From Ruegeria intermedia (GTDB lineage Bacteria > Pseudomonadota > Alphaproteobacteria > Rhodobacterales > Rhodobacteraceae): 56,202 nt of DNA. The stretch is from the NCBI RefSeq assembly GCF_900129345.1, contig NZ_FQVK01000026.1, positions 1-56,202 on the forward strand, read 5' to 3'. The notes below the pieces were generated by a model, which saw only the letters and a list, made by a program, of their open reading frames with translations, made no database searches and was not told where the DNA came from. The position numbers were made by a program, and so were the translations under genes. This document shows positions 46,342 through 54,738 of the stretch, piece after piece (position 1 is the stretch's first letter; each line of letters opens with the position of its first letter).

Positions 46342-48543
46342 TCAGGCCGCCTTGGCCTCGGGGGCGAAGCGGCCATAGAAGGTCTGACCCTTCTCGGCCA
46401 TCTCGCGCAGCAGTGGCGGGCAGGCGAAACGCTCGCCATATTTCTCGGTCAACTGGTCGCAACGCTCGGCGGCGTAGGGCGCGCCGATCATGTCGATCCA
46501 GCTGAACGGACCACCCGACCAAGGCGCAAAACCCCAGGCCAGGATGGCGCCCACATCGCCTTCGCGGATGTCTTCCAGAACGCCTTCCTCCAGCGCGCGC
46601 ACGGCTTCCAGAACCTGTGCGAACATCAGGCGGTCCTGCACTTCCTGCAGCGAGGGCTGCTGTTCCGCCAGCGGATATTTCTCGTGCAGGCCGTGCCAAT
46701 AGCCGATGCGCTTGCCATTCTCGTCATAGTCGAAGAAACCGGCCTTGGCCTTGCGGCCCAGACGGCCCTGCTCCTCCATCCAGAAGATCAGGTCGTCGGC
46801 GGGGCTTTCGGGATAGGCGTCGCCCATCGCGGCCTTGGTCGCCCGCGCGATCTTGGCGCCCAGGTCGATCGAGGTTTCGTCGGTCAACTGGATCGGCCCC
46901 ACCGGGAAGCCCAACTGACGCGCCGCATTGTCGATCAACACCGGCTTGACGCCTTCGGTGATCATCCGCGCCCCTTCGTTGATGTAGGGGATGATGCAGC
47001 GGTTGCAGTAGAAGAACCGCGCGTCATTGACCACGATCGGCGTCTTGCGGATCTGGCGGACATAGTCCAGCGCCTTGGCCACGGCCCGGTCACCGGTTTC
47101 CTTGCCCTTGATGATTTCCACCAGGAACATCTTCTCGACCGGCGAGAAGAAGTGGATGCCGATGAACTGATCGGGCCGCTTGCTGGCCTTGGCCAGTTCG
47201 GTGATCGGCAGGGTCGAGGTGTTCGAGGCAAAGATGCAGTCCTCGGGGATGATCGCCTCGACCTTCTGGGTCATCTCGGCCTTGACCTTGGGGTCCTCGA
47301 ACACGGCTTCGATGATCAGATCGCAGCCGGCCAGCTTTTCGAGGTCCGGCGTGGCGGTGATGCGGGCCAGCATGGCCTCTTTCTTTTCGGCCGTGACCTT
47401 GCCACGCTTCATGCCTTTGTCCAGATAGGCTTCGGTATAGGCCTTGCCCTTGTCGGCAGCGGCCTGATCGCGGTCGATCAGCACGACCTCCATCCCGGCT
47501 TGCGCCGAGACCAGCGCGATGCCCGCGCCCATCATGCCGGCACCCAGAACGCCGATTTTCTTGACCGACTGATCCGGGATGCCCTTCGGACGAACGGCGC
47601 CTTTTTCCAGCGCTTCCTTGTTCAGGAACAGCGAACGGATCATCGCGCCCGAGGACGGGTTCATCAGCACCGAGGTGAACCAGCGCGCCTCGATCTTCAG
47701 CGCGGTGTCGAAATCGACCAGCGCGCCTTCATAGACCGCGCTCAGCAGGGCCTTGGCCGCCGGGAAGGCGCCCTGGGTCTTGCCGTTCACCATGGCCGAG
47801 GCGCCCACGAAGTTCATGAAGCCCGCCGGGTGATAGGGCGCGCCGCCGGGCATCTTGTAGCCCTTGGCGTCCCACGGCTTGACCAGATCGGCATCCTTGG
47901 CGTTCAGCACCCATTCCTTGGCCGCGGCCAGCGGATCGGCTGCGATCTCGTCGATGTAGCCTGCGCCCTTGGCCTTTTTCACGTCCAGCATCTTGCCTTC
48001 CAGCAGCAGCGGAGCCGCCGCGATGGCGCCCACCTTGCGGACCATCCGGGTGGTGCCGCCCGCGCCGGGGAAGATGCCGACCATGATTTCCGGCAGGCCG
48101 TATTTGGCCTTGGGGTTTTCGGCGGCAAAGATGCGGTGCGTGGCCAGCGGCAGCTCCATGCCGATGCCGGCGGCAGTGCCGGGCAGGGCGGCTGCGATCG
48201 GTTTGCCACCTTTCTTGGTCTTGGGGTCCATGCCGGCCAGCTCGATCTTGCGCAGCAGGGCGTGCATCTTCATCGTGCCTTCGAACAGGCCCTTGGCCGG
48301 GTCGTCGCCCGCCTGTTCCTTCATGACCGCCAACAGATTCAAGTCCATGCCGCCGGCAAACGAGCCTTCCTTGCCGCTGGTGATCACGATGCCTTTGATC
48401 TCGTCATCGGCCAGGGCCTGATCGATGCAGTCGTTCAGTTCGGACAGGCCGTCGAACGACATCACGTTCATGGTCTTGCCGGGGACGTCCCAGGTGATGA
48501 TGCCAACGCCGTCGGCGTCTTTGGTCAGTGTAAAATCAGCCAT
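46342..48543 (-). CDS. fadJ: Multifunctional enoyl-CoA hydratase/3-hydroxyacyl-CoA dehydrogenase (FadJ type)
   Basis: A 733-residue fatty-acid oxidation enzyme. The N-terminal hydratase part (about 1-190) has the FAGGMDLNLL oxyanion region and AALPGTAAGIGMELPLA, and the C-terminal dehydrogenase part (about 310-490 for NAD binding) has IGVLGAGMMGAGIALVSA, then FIGIHFFSPVEKMFLVEII and the second domain (RKAKAGFFDYDENG). The start at 48543 matches the family; the frame is open to 48615. It follows thiolase with a 23-bp gap, so the pair forms the classic beta-oxidation complex genes. Confidence 0.95.
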   Translation of the reverse strand: MADFTLTKDADGVGIITWDVPGKTMNVMSFDGLSELNDCIDQALADDEIKGIVITSGKEGSFAGGMDLNLLAVMKEQAGDDPAKGLFEGTMKMHALLRKIELAGMDPKTKKGGKPIAAALPGTAAGIGMELPLATHRIFAAENPKAKYGLPEIMVGIFPGAGGTTRMVRKVGAIAAAPLLLEGKMLDVKKAKGAGYIDEIAADPLAAAKEWVLNAKDADLVKPWDAKGYKMPGGAPYHPAGFMNFVGASAMVNGKTQGAFPAAKALLSAVYEGALVDFDTALKIEARWFTSVLMNPSSGAMIRSLFLNKEALEKGAVRPKGIPDQSVKKIGVLGAGMMGAGIALVSAQAGMEVVLIDRDQAAADKGKAYTEAYLDKGMKRGKVTAEKKEAMLARITATPDLEKLAGCDLIIEAVFEDPKVKAEMTQKVEAIIPEDCIFASNTSTLPITELAKASKRPDQFIGIHFFSPVEKMFLVEIIKGKETGDRAVAKALDYVRQIRKTPIVVNDARFFYCNRCIIPYINEGARMITEGVKPVLIDNAARQLGFPVGPIQLTDETSIDLGAKIARATKAAMGDAYPESPADDLIFWMEEQGRLGRKAKAGFFDYDENGKRIGYWHGLHEKYPLAEQQPSLQEVQDRLMFAQVLEAVRALEEGVLEDIREGDVGAILAWGFAPWSGGPFSWIDMIGAPYAAERCDQLTEKYGERFACPPLLREMAEKGQTFYGRFAPEAKAA

Positions 48544-48566
48544 TTTTCTTCTCCTGATCCCCGCCG

Positions 48567-49778
48567 TTACACACGTTCGATGATGGTTGCCGCGCCCATG
48601 CCGGATGCGATGCACAAGGTGGCCAGACCGGTTTCCTTGTCCTGGCGTTCCAGCTCGTCCAGCAGGGTGCCGATGATGATCGCGCCGGTGGCGCCCAGCG
48701 GGTGGCCCATGGCGATCGAGCCGCCGTTGACGTTGACCAGTGCCGGATCGACGTCAAACGCCTGCTGGAACCGCAGCACGACCGAGGCGAAGGCCTCGTT
48801 GACCTCGAACAGGTCGATATCGCCGATTTTCATGCCGGTTTCGGCCAGGATCTTTTCGGTCACCGGAACCGGGCCGGTCAGCATGATGGTCGGGTCGGTG
48901 CCGATCTTGGCGGTGGCCTTGATGCGGGCGCGCGGCTTCAGGCCGTATTTCTCGCCGAATTCCTTGTTGCCGATCAGCACGGCCGCCGCACCATCCACGA
49001 TGCCCGAGCTGTTGCCGGCGTGGTGGATGTGGTTGATCTTTTCCAGATGCGGGTATTTCAGCATCGCCACCTTGTCGAAACCGGGCATCTGCTCGCCCAT
49101 CATCTGGAACGAGGGGTTCAGCGCGCCGAGGCTCTGCATGTCGGTGCCGGGGCGCATGTATTCGTCGCGGTCCAGAATGGTCAGGCCGTTGCGGTCCTTG
49201 ACGGTGATCACCGACTTGGCAAAGCGGTTCTCTTCCCACGCCTTGGCCGCGCGTTTCTGCGATTCAACGGCCAGCGCGTCGGCCTGATCGCGGGTGAAGC
49301 CATATTCGGTGGCGATGATGTCGGCCGAGATGCCCTGCGGGACGAAATAGGTCTCCATCGCCAGCGACGGATCGACCGCGATGGCGGCGCCGTCGCTGCC
49401 CATGGGCACGCGGCCCATCATCTCGACGCCACCGGCGATATAGGCGTCACCCGCGCCGCCTTTGACCTGGTTGGCGGCCAGGTTCACGGCCTCCATCCCG
49501 GAGGCGCAGAACCGGTTGATGGCAAGGCCGGGGATGGATTCGTCAAGATCCGAGGCCAGCACGGCCGAACGGGCAAGACAGCCGCCCTGTTCCATCACCT
49601 GGGTGACGTTGCCCCAGATCACGTCCTCGACGGCGTGGCCTTCCAGGTTGTTGCGTTCCTTGACGGCGTTCAGGGTCACAGCCGACAGGCGCACCGAGGT
49701 CACCTCGTGCAGGCTGCCGTCCTTGCGGCCCTTGCCGCGCGGGGTGCGCACAGCGTCATAAATATAAGCTTCGGTCAT
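48567..49778 (-). CDS. fadA: Acetyl-CoA C-acyltransferase (3-ketoacyl-CoA thiolase)
   Basis: A 403-residue thiolase that releases acetyl-CoA in the last step of beta-oxidation. The nucleophile Cys91 is in INRFCASGMEAV, the base His in GGSIAMGHPLGATGA, and the second active-site Cys in ATLCIASGMGAA near the C-terminus. The start at 49778 matches the family. It lies between a GST gene (10-bp gap) and fadJ. Confidence 0.96.
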   Translation of the reverse strand: MTEAYIYDAVRTPRGKGRKDGSLHEVTSVRLSAVTLNAVKERNNLEGHAVEDVIWGNVTQVMEQGGCLARSAVLASDLDESIPGLAINRFCASGMEAVNLAANQVKGGAGDAYIAGGVEMMGRVPMGSDGAAIAVDPSLAMETYFVPQGISADIIATEYGFTRDQADALAVESQKRAAKAWEENRFAKSVITVKDRNGLTILDRDEYMRPGTDMQSLGALNPSFQMMGEQMPGFDKVAMLKYPHLEKINHIHHAGNSSGIVDGAAAVLIGNKEFGEKYGLKPRARIKATAKIGTDPTIMLTGPVPVTEKILAETGMKIGDIDLFEVNEAFASVVLRFQQAFDVDPALVNVNGGSIAMGHPLGATGAIIIGTLLDELERQDKETGLATLCIASGMGAATIIERV

Positions 49779-49788
49779 GGTTCTCTCC

Positions 49789-50427
49789 TCAAGCTCGATC
49801 CGACGGATTGCCGGGCATCAGGTCATAGGGGTGTTTCCATCCGGGCTGCTCGGACAGGCGGGTCAGCCAGGCGTCGATATGGGGCCATTCGGCGCGGTCA
49901 AAGCCGAACGGTTCGGGGTAATAGAGGTAGCCGCAGCAGCTGAGATCGGCGTTGGTCACGCCGTCGCCGACGATCCAGTCGCGGCCTTCCAGATGCGCGT
50001 TCAGCACCTGATAGGCGGCTTTCAGGCGGCCCTGGTTGAAGGCGATCACATCCGGGTTGCGGTGCTGTTCGGGCAGGAAGTTCATCAGGAACCGGGTCAG
50101 GCCCGCCATCGAGCTGAGCTTGTGGTTGTCCCACAGCACCCAGCGCAGGATGTCATAGTTCTCTTCCCGCGTCTTGCCGCCGAATTTCCCTGATTTTTCG
50201 GTGACATAGGCCTGAATCGCGCCCGACTGGCTGGTCCGGAAATCTCCGTCGATCAGCACCGGCGCTTCGCCCATTTCGTTGACTGCGGCGCGGTATTCGG
50301 GGGTTCGGGTCTGGCCGTTGAAGAAATCGACAAAGACCGGCTCCCATTCCAGCCCCGACATCTCAAGTGCCAAGGCAGCCTTGTATGAGTTTCCGCTTTC
50401 TCCGAAGCAATGCAATTTTATCGTCAT
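49789..50427 (-). CDS. Glutathione S-transferase family protein
   Basis: A 212-residue GST. The N-terminal thioredoxin-like domain carries LHCFGESGNSYKAALALE, where Ser in GESGNS is the likely catalytic residue, and the cis-Pro region is EAPVLIDGDFRTSQSGAI. The C-terminal helical domain has GDGVTNADLSCCGYL. The start at 50427 follows the pattern of the family. It is placed within a beta-oxidation operon, so it may deal with oxidised or electrophilic acyl products, but that is inference. Confidence 0.9.
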   Translation of the reverse strand: MTIKLHCFGESGNSYKAALALEMSGLEWEPVFVDFFNGQTRTPEYRAAVNEMGEAPVLIDGDFRTSQSGAIQAYVTEKSGKFGGKTREENYDILRWVLWDNHKLSSMAGLTRFLMNFLPEQHRNPDVIAFNQGRLKAAYQVLNAHLEGRDWIVGDGVTNADLSCCGYLYYPEPFGFDRAEWPHIDAWLTRLSEQPGWKHPYDLMPGNPSDRA

Positions 50428-50556
50428 GCACTCACCCCTCCCAAGGCGTTGGTACGGTTTTCGTCTCGCACGTGTTTCAAGAAAGACCTGTCTCGCGGGC
50501 CGCAGCCGCGTTCGGACTTGTCTTGCTGAAAACACGCCGGCCGGCGCCGGGGCCGT

Positions 50557-50769
50557 TCAGCGTTTGCGCGCCTCAAGCTCGGAATTGAAGATGCGCAGCC
50601 GGTGGGTCAGGTTCTCCTCGTCGATCACGCTGTTGAAATTCTCGAACAGGAATGACAGCGCCTCGCCTTCGTCCAGCCCGGCCTCGCGGGCAAATCCCTT
50701 GAGTTTTCGATACCCGTCCTCGGTCATGGCGACGGGAAAGCGGCGGGTCAGGCGAAAGCGTTTGGGCAT
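50557..50769 (-). CDS. Small hypothetical protein
   Basis: A 70-residue protein with a basic N-terminus (PKRFRLTRRFPVAMTEDGYR) and a helical acidic middle (EALSFLFENFNSVI). GAGGAG precedes the start at 50769, while the open frame extends to 51015 inside the dehydrogenase gene. The start region resembles ribbon-helix-helix proteins (short strand then two helices), so a DNA-binding role is possible. No family recognised with certainty. Confidence 0.65.
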   Translation of the reverse strand: MPKRFRLTRRFPVAMTEDGYRKLKGFAREAGLDEGEALSFLFENFNSVIDEENLTHRLRIFNSELEARKR

Positions 50770-50788
50770 GTCATCTCCTCGACAAACG

Positions 50789-50818
50789 CTGGTTCCGGGC
50801 GGGGTCGCCCGGAACCAG
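50789..50818 (-). terminator. Intrinsic terminator after acyl-CoA dehydrogenase
   Basis: CTGGTTCCGGGCG (50789-50801) and CGCCCGGAACCAG (50806-50818) form a perfect 13-bp stem with a GGGT loop, 7 bp after the dehydrogenase stop. On the minus strand it is followed by CGTTTGTC. It separates the dehydrogenase from the genes downstream. Confidence 0.7.
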
Positions 50819-50825
50819 ACTGGGA

Positions 50826-52607
50826 TCAGAAGTTCGCCGCGTCCAGTGCCATCACCGTATCGGCGCCGGTCTGGATCCGCGCCAGGTGCAGGCACGTGGC
50901 CGGCAGACGGCGCGCCATGTAGTAGCGGCCCGTGGTGATCTTGGATTCGTAGAAATCCTTGTCGGACGCGCCGGCATCCAGCGCTTCTCGCGCGGCCTTG
51001 GCCATCTGTGCCCACATCAGGCCCAGGCAGACATGGCCGAACATGTGCATGAAGTCATACGAGCCAGCCAGCGCATTGTGCGGGTTGGTCATGCCGTTCT
51101 GCATGAAGTACATGCCGGCGGCCTGCAGGTCCTTCGAGGCGGCCTTCAGCGGTTCGATGAACGCCTTGTCATAGGCTTCGTCCTTGCCGCCGTTTTCCTT
51201 GCAGAAGGTTTTGACCATGTCGAAGAAGGCCATGACGTGTTTGCCGCCGTCCTGGGCCAGTTTGCGGCCGACCAGGTCCAGCGCCTGAACGCCGTTGGCG
51301 CCTTCGTAGATCATGGCGATGCGGGCGTCGCGGGTGTATTGCGACATGCCCCATTCCTCGATGTAGCCATGGCCGCCATAGACCTGCTGGGCCTGAACGG
51401 TCATGTCATAGCCTTCGTCGGTCAGGAAGCCCTTGATGACCGGGGTCATCAGCGAGATCAGCCCGTCTGCGTCCTTGTCGCCCGCGCGGTGCGCCTTGTC
51501 GATCAGGGTCGCGCCCCACAGGATGAAGGCCCGCGCGCCTTCCACAAAGCTTTTCTGGTCCATCAGGCTGCGGCGGATGTCGGGGTGCACGATCAGAGGA
51601 TCGGCCGGGCCGTCGGGGTTTTTCGGGCCGGTCACGTCGCGCCCCTGCAGGCGGTCCTTGGCGTATTCCAGCGCGTTCTGATAGGCGGCCTCGGCCTGGG
51701 CCAGGCCCTGCATGCCGACACCCAGACGCGCTTCGTTCATCATGGTGAACATGGCGCGCATGCCCTTGTGTTCCTGACCCAGCAGCCAGCCGGTTGCGCC
51801 GTCATAATTCATCACGCAGGTCGAGTTGCCGTGGATGCCCATCTTTTCTTCGATCTTGCCGACCGAAACGCCGTTGCGCTCGCCCAGGCTGCCGTCCTCG
51901 TTCACCAGGAACTTGGGGACGATGAACAGTGACACGCCCTTGATGCCCTCGGGGCCGCCGGGGATCTTGGCCAGCACCAGGTGGATGATGTTGTCGGCCA
52001 TGTCGTGATCGCCGGACGAGATAAAGATCTTCTGGCCGGTGATCTTGTAGCTGCCATCACCCTGCGGCTCGGCCTTGGTGCGCATCAGGCCCAGATCGGT
52101 GCCGCAATGCGGCTCGGTCAGATTCATGGTGCCGGTCCATTCGCAGCTGACCATCTTGGGCAGATAGGTGTTTTTCTGGTCGTCGGTGCCATGCGCCAGG
52201 ATGGCCGAGGCCGCGCCGTGGGTCAGGCCCTGATACATGGTGAAGGCCTGGTTCGCGGCCGAGAACATCTCGCCCACGGCCGTGCCAAGAACATAAGGCA
52301 TGTTCTGGCCGCCATATTCCTCGGGCATGTCCAGACCGGTCCAGCCGCCTTCCTTGACCTGCTCGAACGCGTCCTTGAACCCGGTCGGGGTATAGACCAC
52401 GCCGTTTTCGAACCGGCAGCCTTCCTTGTCACCGACCACGTTCAGCGGGTGCAGCAGGTTGACGGCGACCTTGCCGGCCTCTTCCAGAACGGCGCCGGTG
52501 AAATCGGGCTCAAGCTCGGCATAGCCCGGAATGTCGGATTGCGAGACCTTGAGAACGTCGTGAAGAACGAATTGCGTGTCTTTGGTAGGCGCGTTGTAGA
52601 CGGGCAT
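50826..52607 (-). CDS. Acyl-CoA dehydrogenase (FadE type)
   Basis: A 593-residue flavoprotein catalysing the first step of beta-oxidation. It has the N-terminal domain, the FAD-binding [15 protein letters not shown] block, [32 protein letters not shown] and the catalytic C-terminal region ([21 protein letters not shown], in two pieces) with a 100-residue C-terminal extension typical of the long acyl-CoA dehydrogenases. The start [15 protein letters not shown] is that of the family. The MerR regulator at 52656-53057 lies immediately upstream. Confidence 0.95.
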   Translation of the reverse strand: MPVYNAPTKDTQFVLHDVLKVSQSDIPGYAELEPDFTGAVLEEAGKVAVNLLHPLNVVGDKEGCRFENGVVYTPTGFKDAFEQVKEGGWTGLDMPEEYGGQNMPYVLGTAVGEMFSAANQAFTMYQGLTHGAASAILAHGTDDQKNTYLPKMVSCEWTGTMNLTEPHCGTDLGLMRTKAEPQGDGSYKITGQKIFISSGDHDMADNIIHLVLAKIPGGPEGIKGVSLFIVPKFLVNEDGSLGERNGVSVGKIEEKMGIHGNSTCVMNYDGATGWLLGQEHKGMRAMFTMMNEARLGVGMQGLAQAEAAYQNALEYAKDRLQGRDVTGPKNPDGPADPLIVHPDIRRSLMDQKSFVEGARAFILWGATLIDKAHRAGDKDADGLISLMTPVIKGFLTDEGYDMTVQAQQVYGGHGYIEEWGMSQYTRDARIAMIYEGANGVQALDLVGRKLAQDGGKHVMAFFDMVKTFCKENGGKDEAYDKAFIEPLKAASKDLQAAGMYFMQNGMTNPHNALAGSYDFMHMFGHVCLGLMWAQMAKAAREALDAGASDKDFYESKITTGRYYMARRLPATCLHLARIQTGADTVMALDAANF

Positions 52608-52655
52608 TTGAAGCTCCCTTAATTCAGATGTCCGGGTGGCAGGCGGCCGGGTAGA

Positions 52656-53057
52656 TCACTCGGCAGCCTTCTTTTCCTGTTTCATCGAGGCGATGACCTT
52701 TTCGCCCCAGCGCAACTGTTCCTTCAGATCGTCGATCGCCTGGGTCAGTTCCTCGCGGCGGGCTTCCATGTCCGCCAGACGCTCGCACGCGATTTCATAG
52801 GTGCGGGTCATCTGGGTCAGTTGCTGGTCGCCGACATGGTACAGATCCAGAAGCTGACGAATCTCCTCCAGGCTGAAGCCAAAGCGCTTGCCGCGCAGGA
52901 TCAGCTTGAGCCGCGCCCGATCACGTTTGGTGAACAACCGTTTCTGACCTTCCCGGATCGGAAACAGAAGCTCCTTGGCCTCGTAGAACCGCAGGGTCCG
53001 CGGCGTGACGTCATACGCCTCGCACATTTCGCGGATCGTCATCAGGTCTTCGGTCAT
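52656..53057 (-). CDS. MerR-family transcriptional regulator
   Basis: A 133-residue MerR protein. The winged helix-turn-helix covers about residues 6-75 (MTIREMCEAYDVTPRTLRFY and KRLFTKRDRARLKLIL), followed by a long coiled coil (ACERLADMEARREELTQAI) for dimerisation. No ligand cysteines are seen, so it is not a metal sensor. It sits 48 bp ahead of the acyl-CoA dehydrogenase. Repeated TTACGTCAA sequences lie in its promoter. The closest paralogue is the next gene. Confidence 0.9.
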   Translation of the reverse strand: MTEDLMTIREMCEAYDVTPRTLRFYEAKELLFPIREGQKRLFTKRDRARLKLILRGKRFGFSLEEIRQLLDLYHVGDQQLTQMTRTYEIACERLADMEARREELTQAIDDLKEQLRWGEKVIASMKQEKKAAE

Positions 53058-53129
53058 GGGTCATCCCCCCTCGTCACTGGCGTCTTGAGGTATGAGTTGC
53101 GCAGTCGATGGCCGCTTTACAACATGAGA

Positions 53130-53178
53130 GTGACGTTGACGTAATTCAGACGCTGCGTCATTTCAAAATTGACGTAAC
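53130..53178. promoter_or_regulatory. TTACGTCAA-type repeats upstream of the first MerR gene
   Basis: TGACGTTGACGTAA at 53131-53144 and TTGACGTAA at 53169-53177 (TTACGTCAA on the minus strand) occur 70-120 bp upstream of the MerR start. ACGT-centred sites of this type are known for MerR regulators of acyl-CoA and branched-chain amino acid degradation such as LiuR. Confidence 0.5.
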
Positions 53179-53249
53179 ATCCGCCCGCGTAAAGCGGGGT
53201 TCCGGCGATTTCCGTGCCCCGTTTCAGGCGAAATCAAGAGTGGCGGCGA

Positions 53250-53287
53250 CAAAAAAGACAGCCGCGCGGGGCAACGCGCGGCTGTCT
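53250..53287 (-). terminator. Intrinsic terminator after the second MerR gene
   Basis: AGACAGCCGCGCG (53256-53268) and CGCGCGGCTGTCT (53275-53287) are perfect 13-base arms with a 6-base loop. On the minus strand a run of six T follows (53250-53255 reverse). It lies 22 bp after the MerR stop. Confidence 0.9.
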
Positions 53288-53309
53288 GTTTCGATGATCG
53301 GCCCGGGGG

Positions 53310-53678
53310 TCAGCTCAGCATTTTTGCGGTCTGGTCGCGCAGGCGCTGCAGTTCGTCCATAGCTTCGTCCAGTTGCTGGCGCTGCTGGCGCAGCTCTTCC
53401 ATCTGGCGGTCGGCCATCTCGACGAAAGTCGCCATCTGGGCCTCGTTGCCCTGATCCTCGTAGATCAGCAACCATTGCCGGATCTCTTCCAGCGGAAAGC
53501 CAAACTTGCGGCCGCGCATGATCAGCTTCATCCGCGCCCGTTCGCGCGGGCCATAGAACCGCGACCGGCCCTCGCGGTCGGGCTGCAGAAGCTCGATATA
53601 CTCATAGTAGCGCAGGGTGCGCGGAGTCACGTCGAACTCGGCGCACATCTCTTTGAATGACAAACGATCGTCGGACAT
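53310..53678 (-). CDS. MerR-family transcriptional regulator, second copy
   Basis: A 122-residue protein very like the one at 52656: DRLSFKEMCAEFDVTPRTLRYY, RSRFYGPRERARMKLIMRGR and the EEIRQWLLIYEDQG helix are shared, then a coiled-coil tail (QMEELRQQRQQLDEAM). The start at 53678 matches the paralogue. It has its own strong terminator, so it is a separate transcription unit divergent from the thioesterase genes. Confidence 0.92.
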   Translation of the reverse strand: MSDDRLSFKEMCAEFDVTPRTLRYYEYIELLQPDREGRSRFYGPRERARMKLIMRGRKFGFPLEEIRQWLLIYEDQGNEAQMATFVEMADRQMEELRQQRQQLDEAMDELQRLRDQTAKMLS

Positions 53679-53793
53679 TCCTGTTCTCCTCGGCTGCAAC
53701 CTAGGGCGTTGCGCGGACAAGCGCAACAGGCGGGCTTGCCCTTTGCGTCAACACCGGATCATAAAGGAGGCGACACAACAGGACGAAACGCCA

Positions 53794-54213
53794 ATGGTCG
53801 ACAAGACAGTACTCGCCCGCCAGTTCATCGAGGCGATCCCCCATGCGCGGGCCCTGGGCCTGACCCTGACCCATATCGGCGAGGGCGAAGCCGAGATCAC
53901 CATGCCCTACAACGCGGATCTGATCGGCGATCCCCGCACGGGGGTGATTCACGGCGGGGCAGTGTCGGCCAGCCTGGATACCTGCTGCGGGGCCGCGGTC
54001 ATGAGCCATCCGGCCGCGCCCGGCGGCACCGCCACCATCGACCTGCGAATCGACTACATGCGCGCCGCAACGCCGGGCCAGACGATCACCACTCGGGCGA
54101 CCTGCTATCACATAACGCGCAATGTGGCCTTCGTGCGCGCCACCGCCATGGATGACGATCAGGATCGCCCGGTGGCCACCGCATCGGGCGCCTTCACGGT
54201 CGAGGGGAAGTGA
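53794..54213 (+). CDS. PaaI-family hotdog-fold thioesterase
   Basis: A 139-residue hotdog-fold protein. The catalytic region GDPRTGVIHGGAVSASLDTCCG contains the HGG(A/T) motif of PaaI enzymes with the acidic residue of the next helix (Asp of SLDTCC), and the RIDYMRAATPGQT strand is present. It hydrolyses acyl- or aryl-CoA substrates. It stops 1 bp before the next thioesterase. Confidence 0.92.
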   Translation: MVDKTVLARQFIEAIPHARALGLTLTHIGEGEAEITMPYNADLIGDPRTGVIHGGAVSASLDTCCGAAVMSHPAAPGGTATIDLRIDYMRAATPGQTITTRATCYHITRNVAFVRATAMDDDQDRPVATASGAFTVEGK

Positions 54214-54214
54214 G

Positions 54215-54733
54215 ATGGCAAGACCACGTCCCGAACCGATGCAGGTGGTGAAACAGCGGCGCGACGCGGCCCTCAAGGCGCTGGTCGAGGGGGTTCCGTA
54301 TATCCGGTTCCTCAACATCAGCTTCGACCGGCGCGGAGATGAGCTGACCAGTGTTCTGAATTTCGACGAAAAACTGATTGGCAACCCGTTCCTGCCGGCG
54401 ATTCATGGCGGCGTCACGGCGGCCTTTCTCGAGGTGACGGCGGTGATCACGCTCAGCTGGGAGCACCTGTTCCCGCGCATCGAAAGCGGTGAGATCGACG
54501 CCGAGGACATCATCTCGGATCACAATATCCGCTTTCCCAAGACCATCGACTTCACGGTGGACTATCTGCGCTCGGGCCTGCCGCGCGATGCCTATGCACG
54601 CGCCTTCATCAGCCGGGCGGGGCGGCGGTATGCCTCGGTGCGTGTCGAGGCCTGGCAGGACAACCATGCCAAGCTGTTCGCGCAGGCCACAGGGCATTTC
54701 CTGATGCCGCAAGAGCCTTCGGCCAAGGGCTGA
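54215..54733 (+). CDS. PaaI-family hotdog-fold thioesterase, second
   Basis: A 172-residue hotdog-fold protein with the FLPAIHGGVTAAFLEVTAV motif and an N-terminal helical extension. A 30-residue insertion (HLFPRIESGEIDAEDIISDH) sits before the last strands (TIDFTVDYLRSG), which is unusual for PaaI. It is immediately downstream of the first copy, so the two may form a heteromeric enzyme, which is known for some hotdog pairs. Confidence 0.88.
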   Translation: MARPRPEPMQVVKQRRDAALKALVEGVPYIRFLNISFDRRGDELTSVLNFDEKLIGNPFLPAIHGGVTAAFLEVTAVITLSWEHLFPRIESGEIDAEDIISDHNIRFPKTIDFTVDYLRSGLPRDAYARAFISRAGRRYASVRVEAWQDNHAKLFAQATGHFLMPQEPSAKG

Positions 54734-54738
54734 GAAAA

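Noticed and set aside
46048..49287. A 1079-codon open frame on the plus strand
   Set aside because: It lies antisense to fadJ and fadA, which have intact catalytic residues. High-GC codon bias leaves the complementary frame open; its protein has no recognisable domain.
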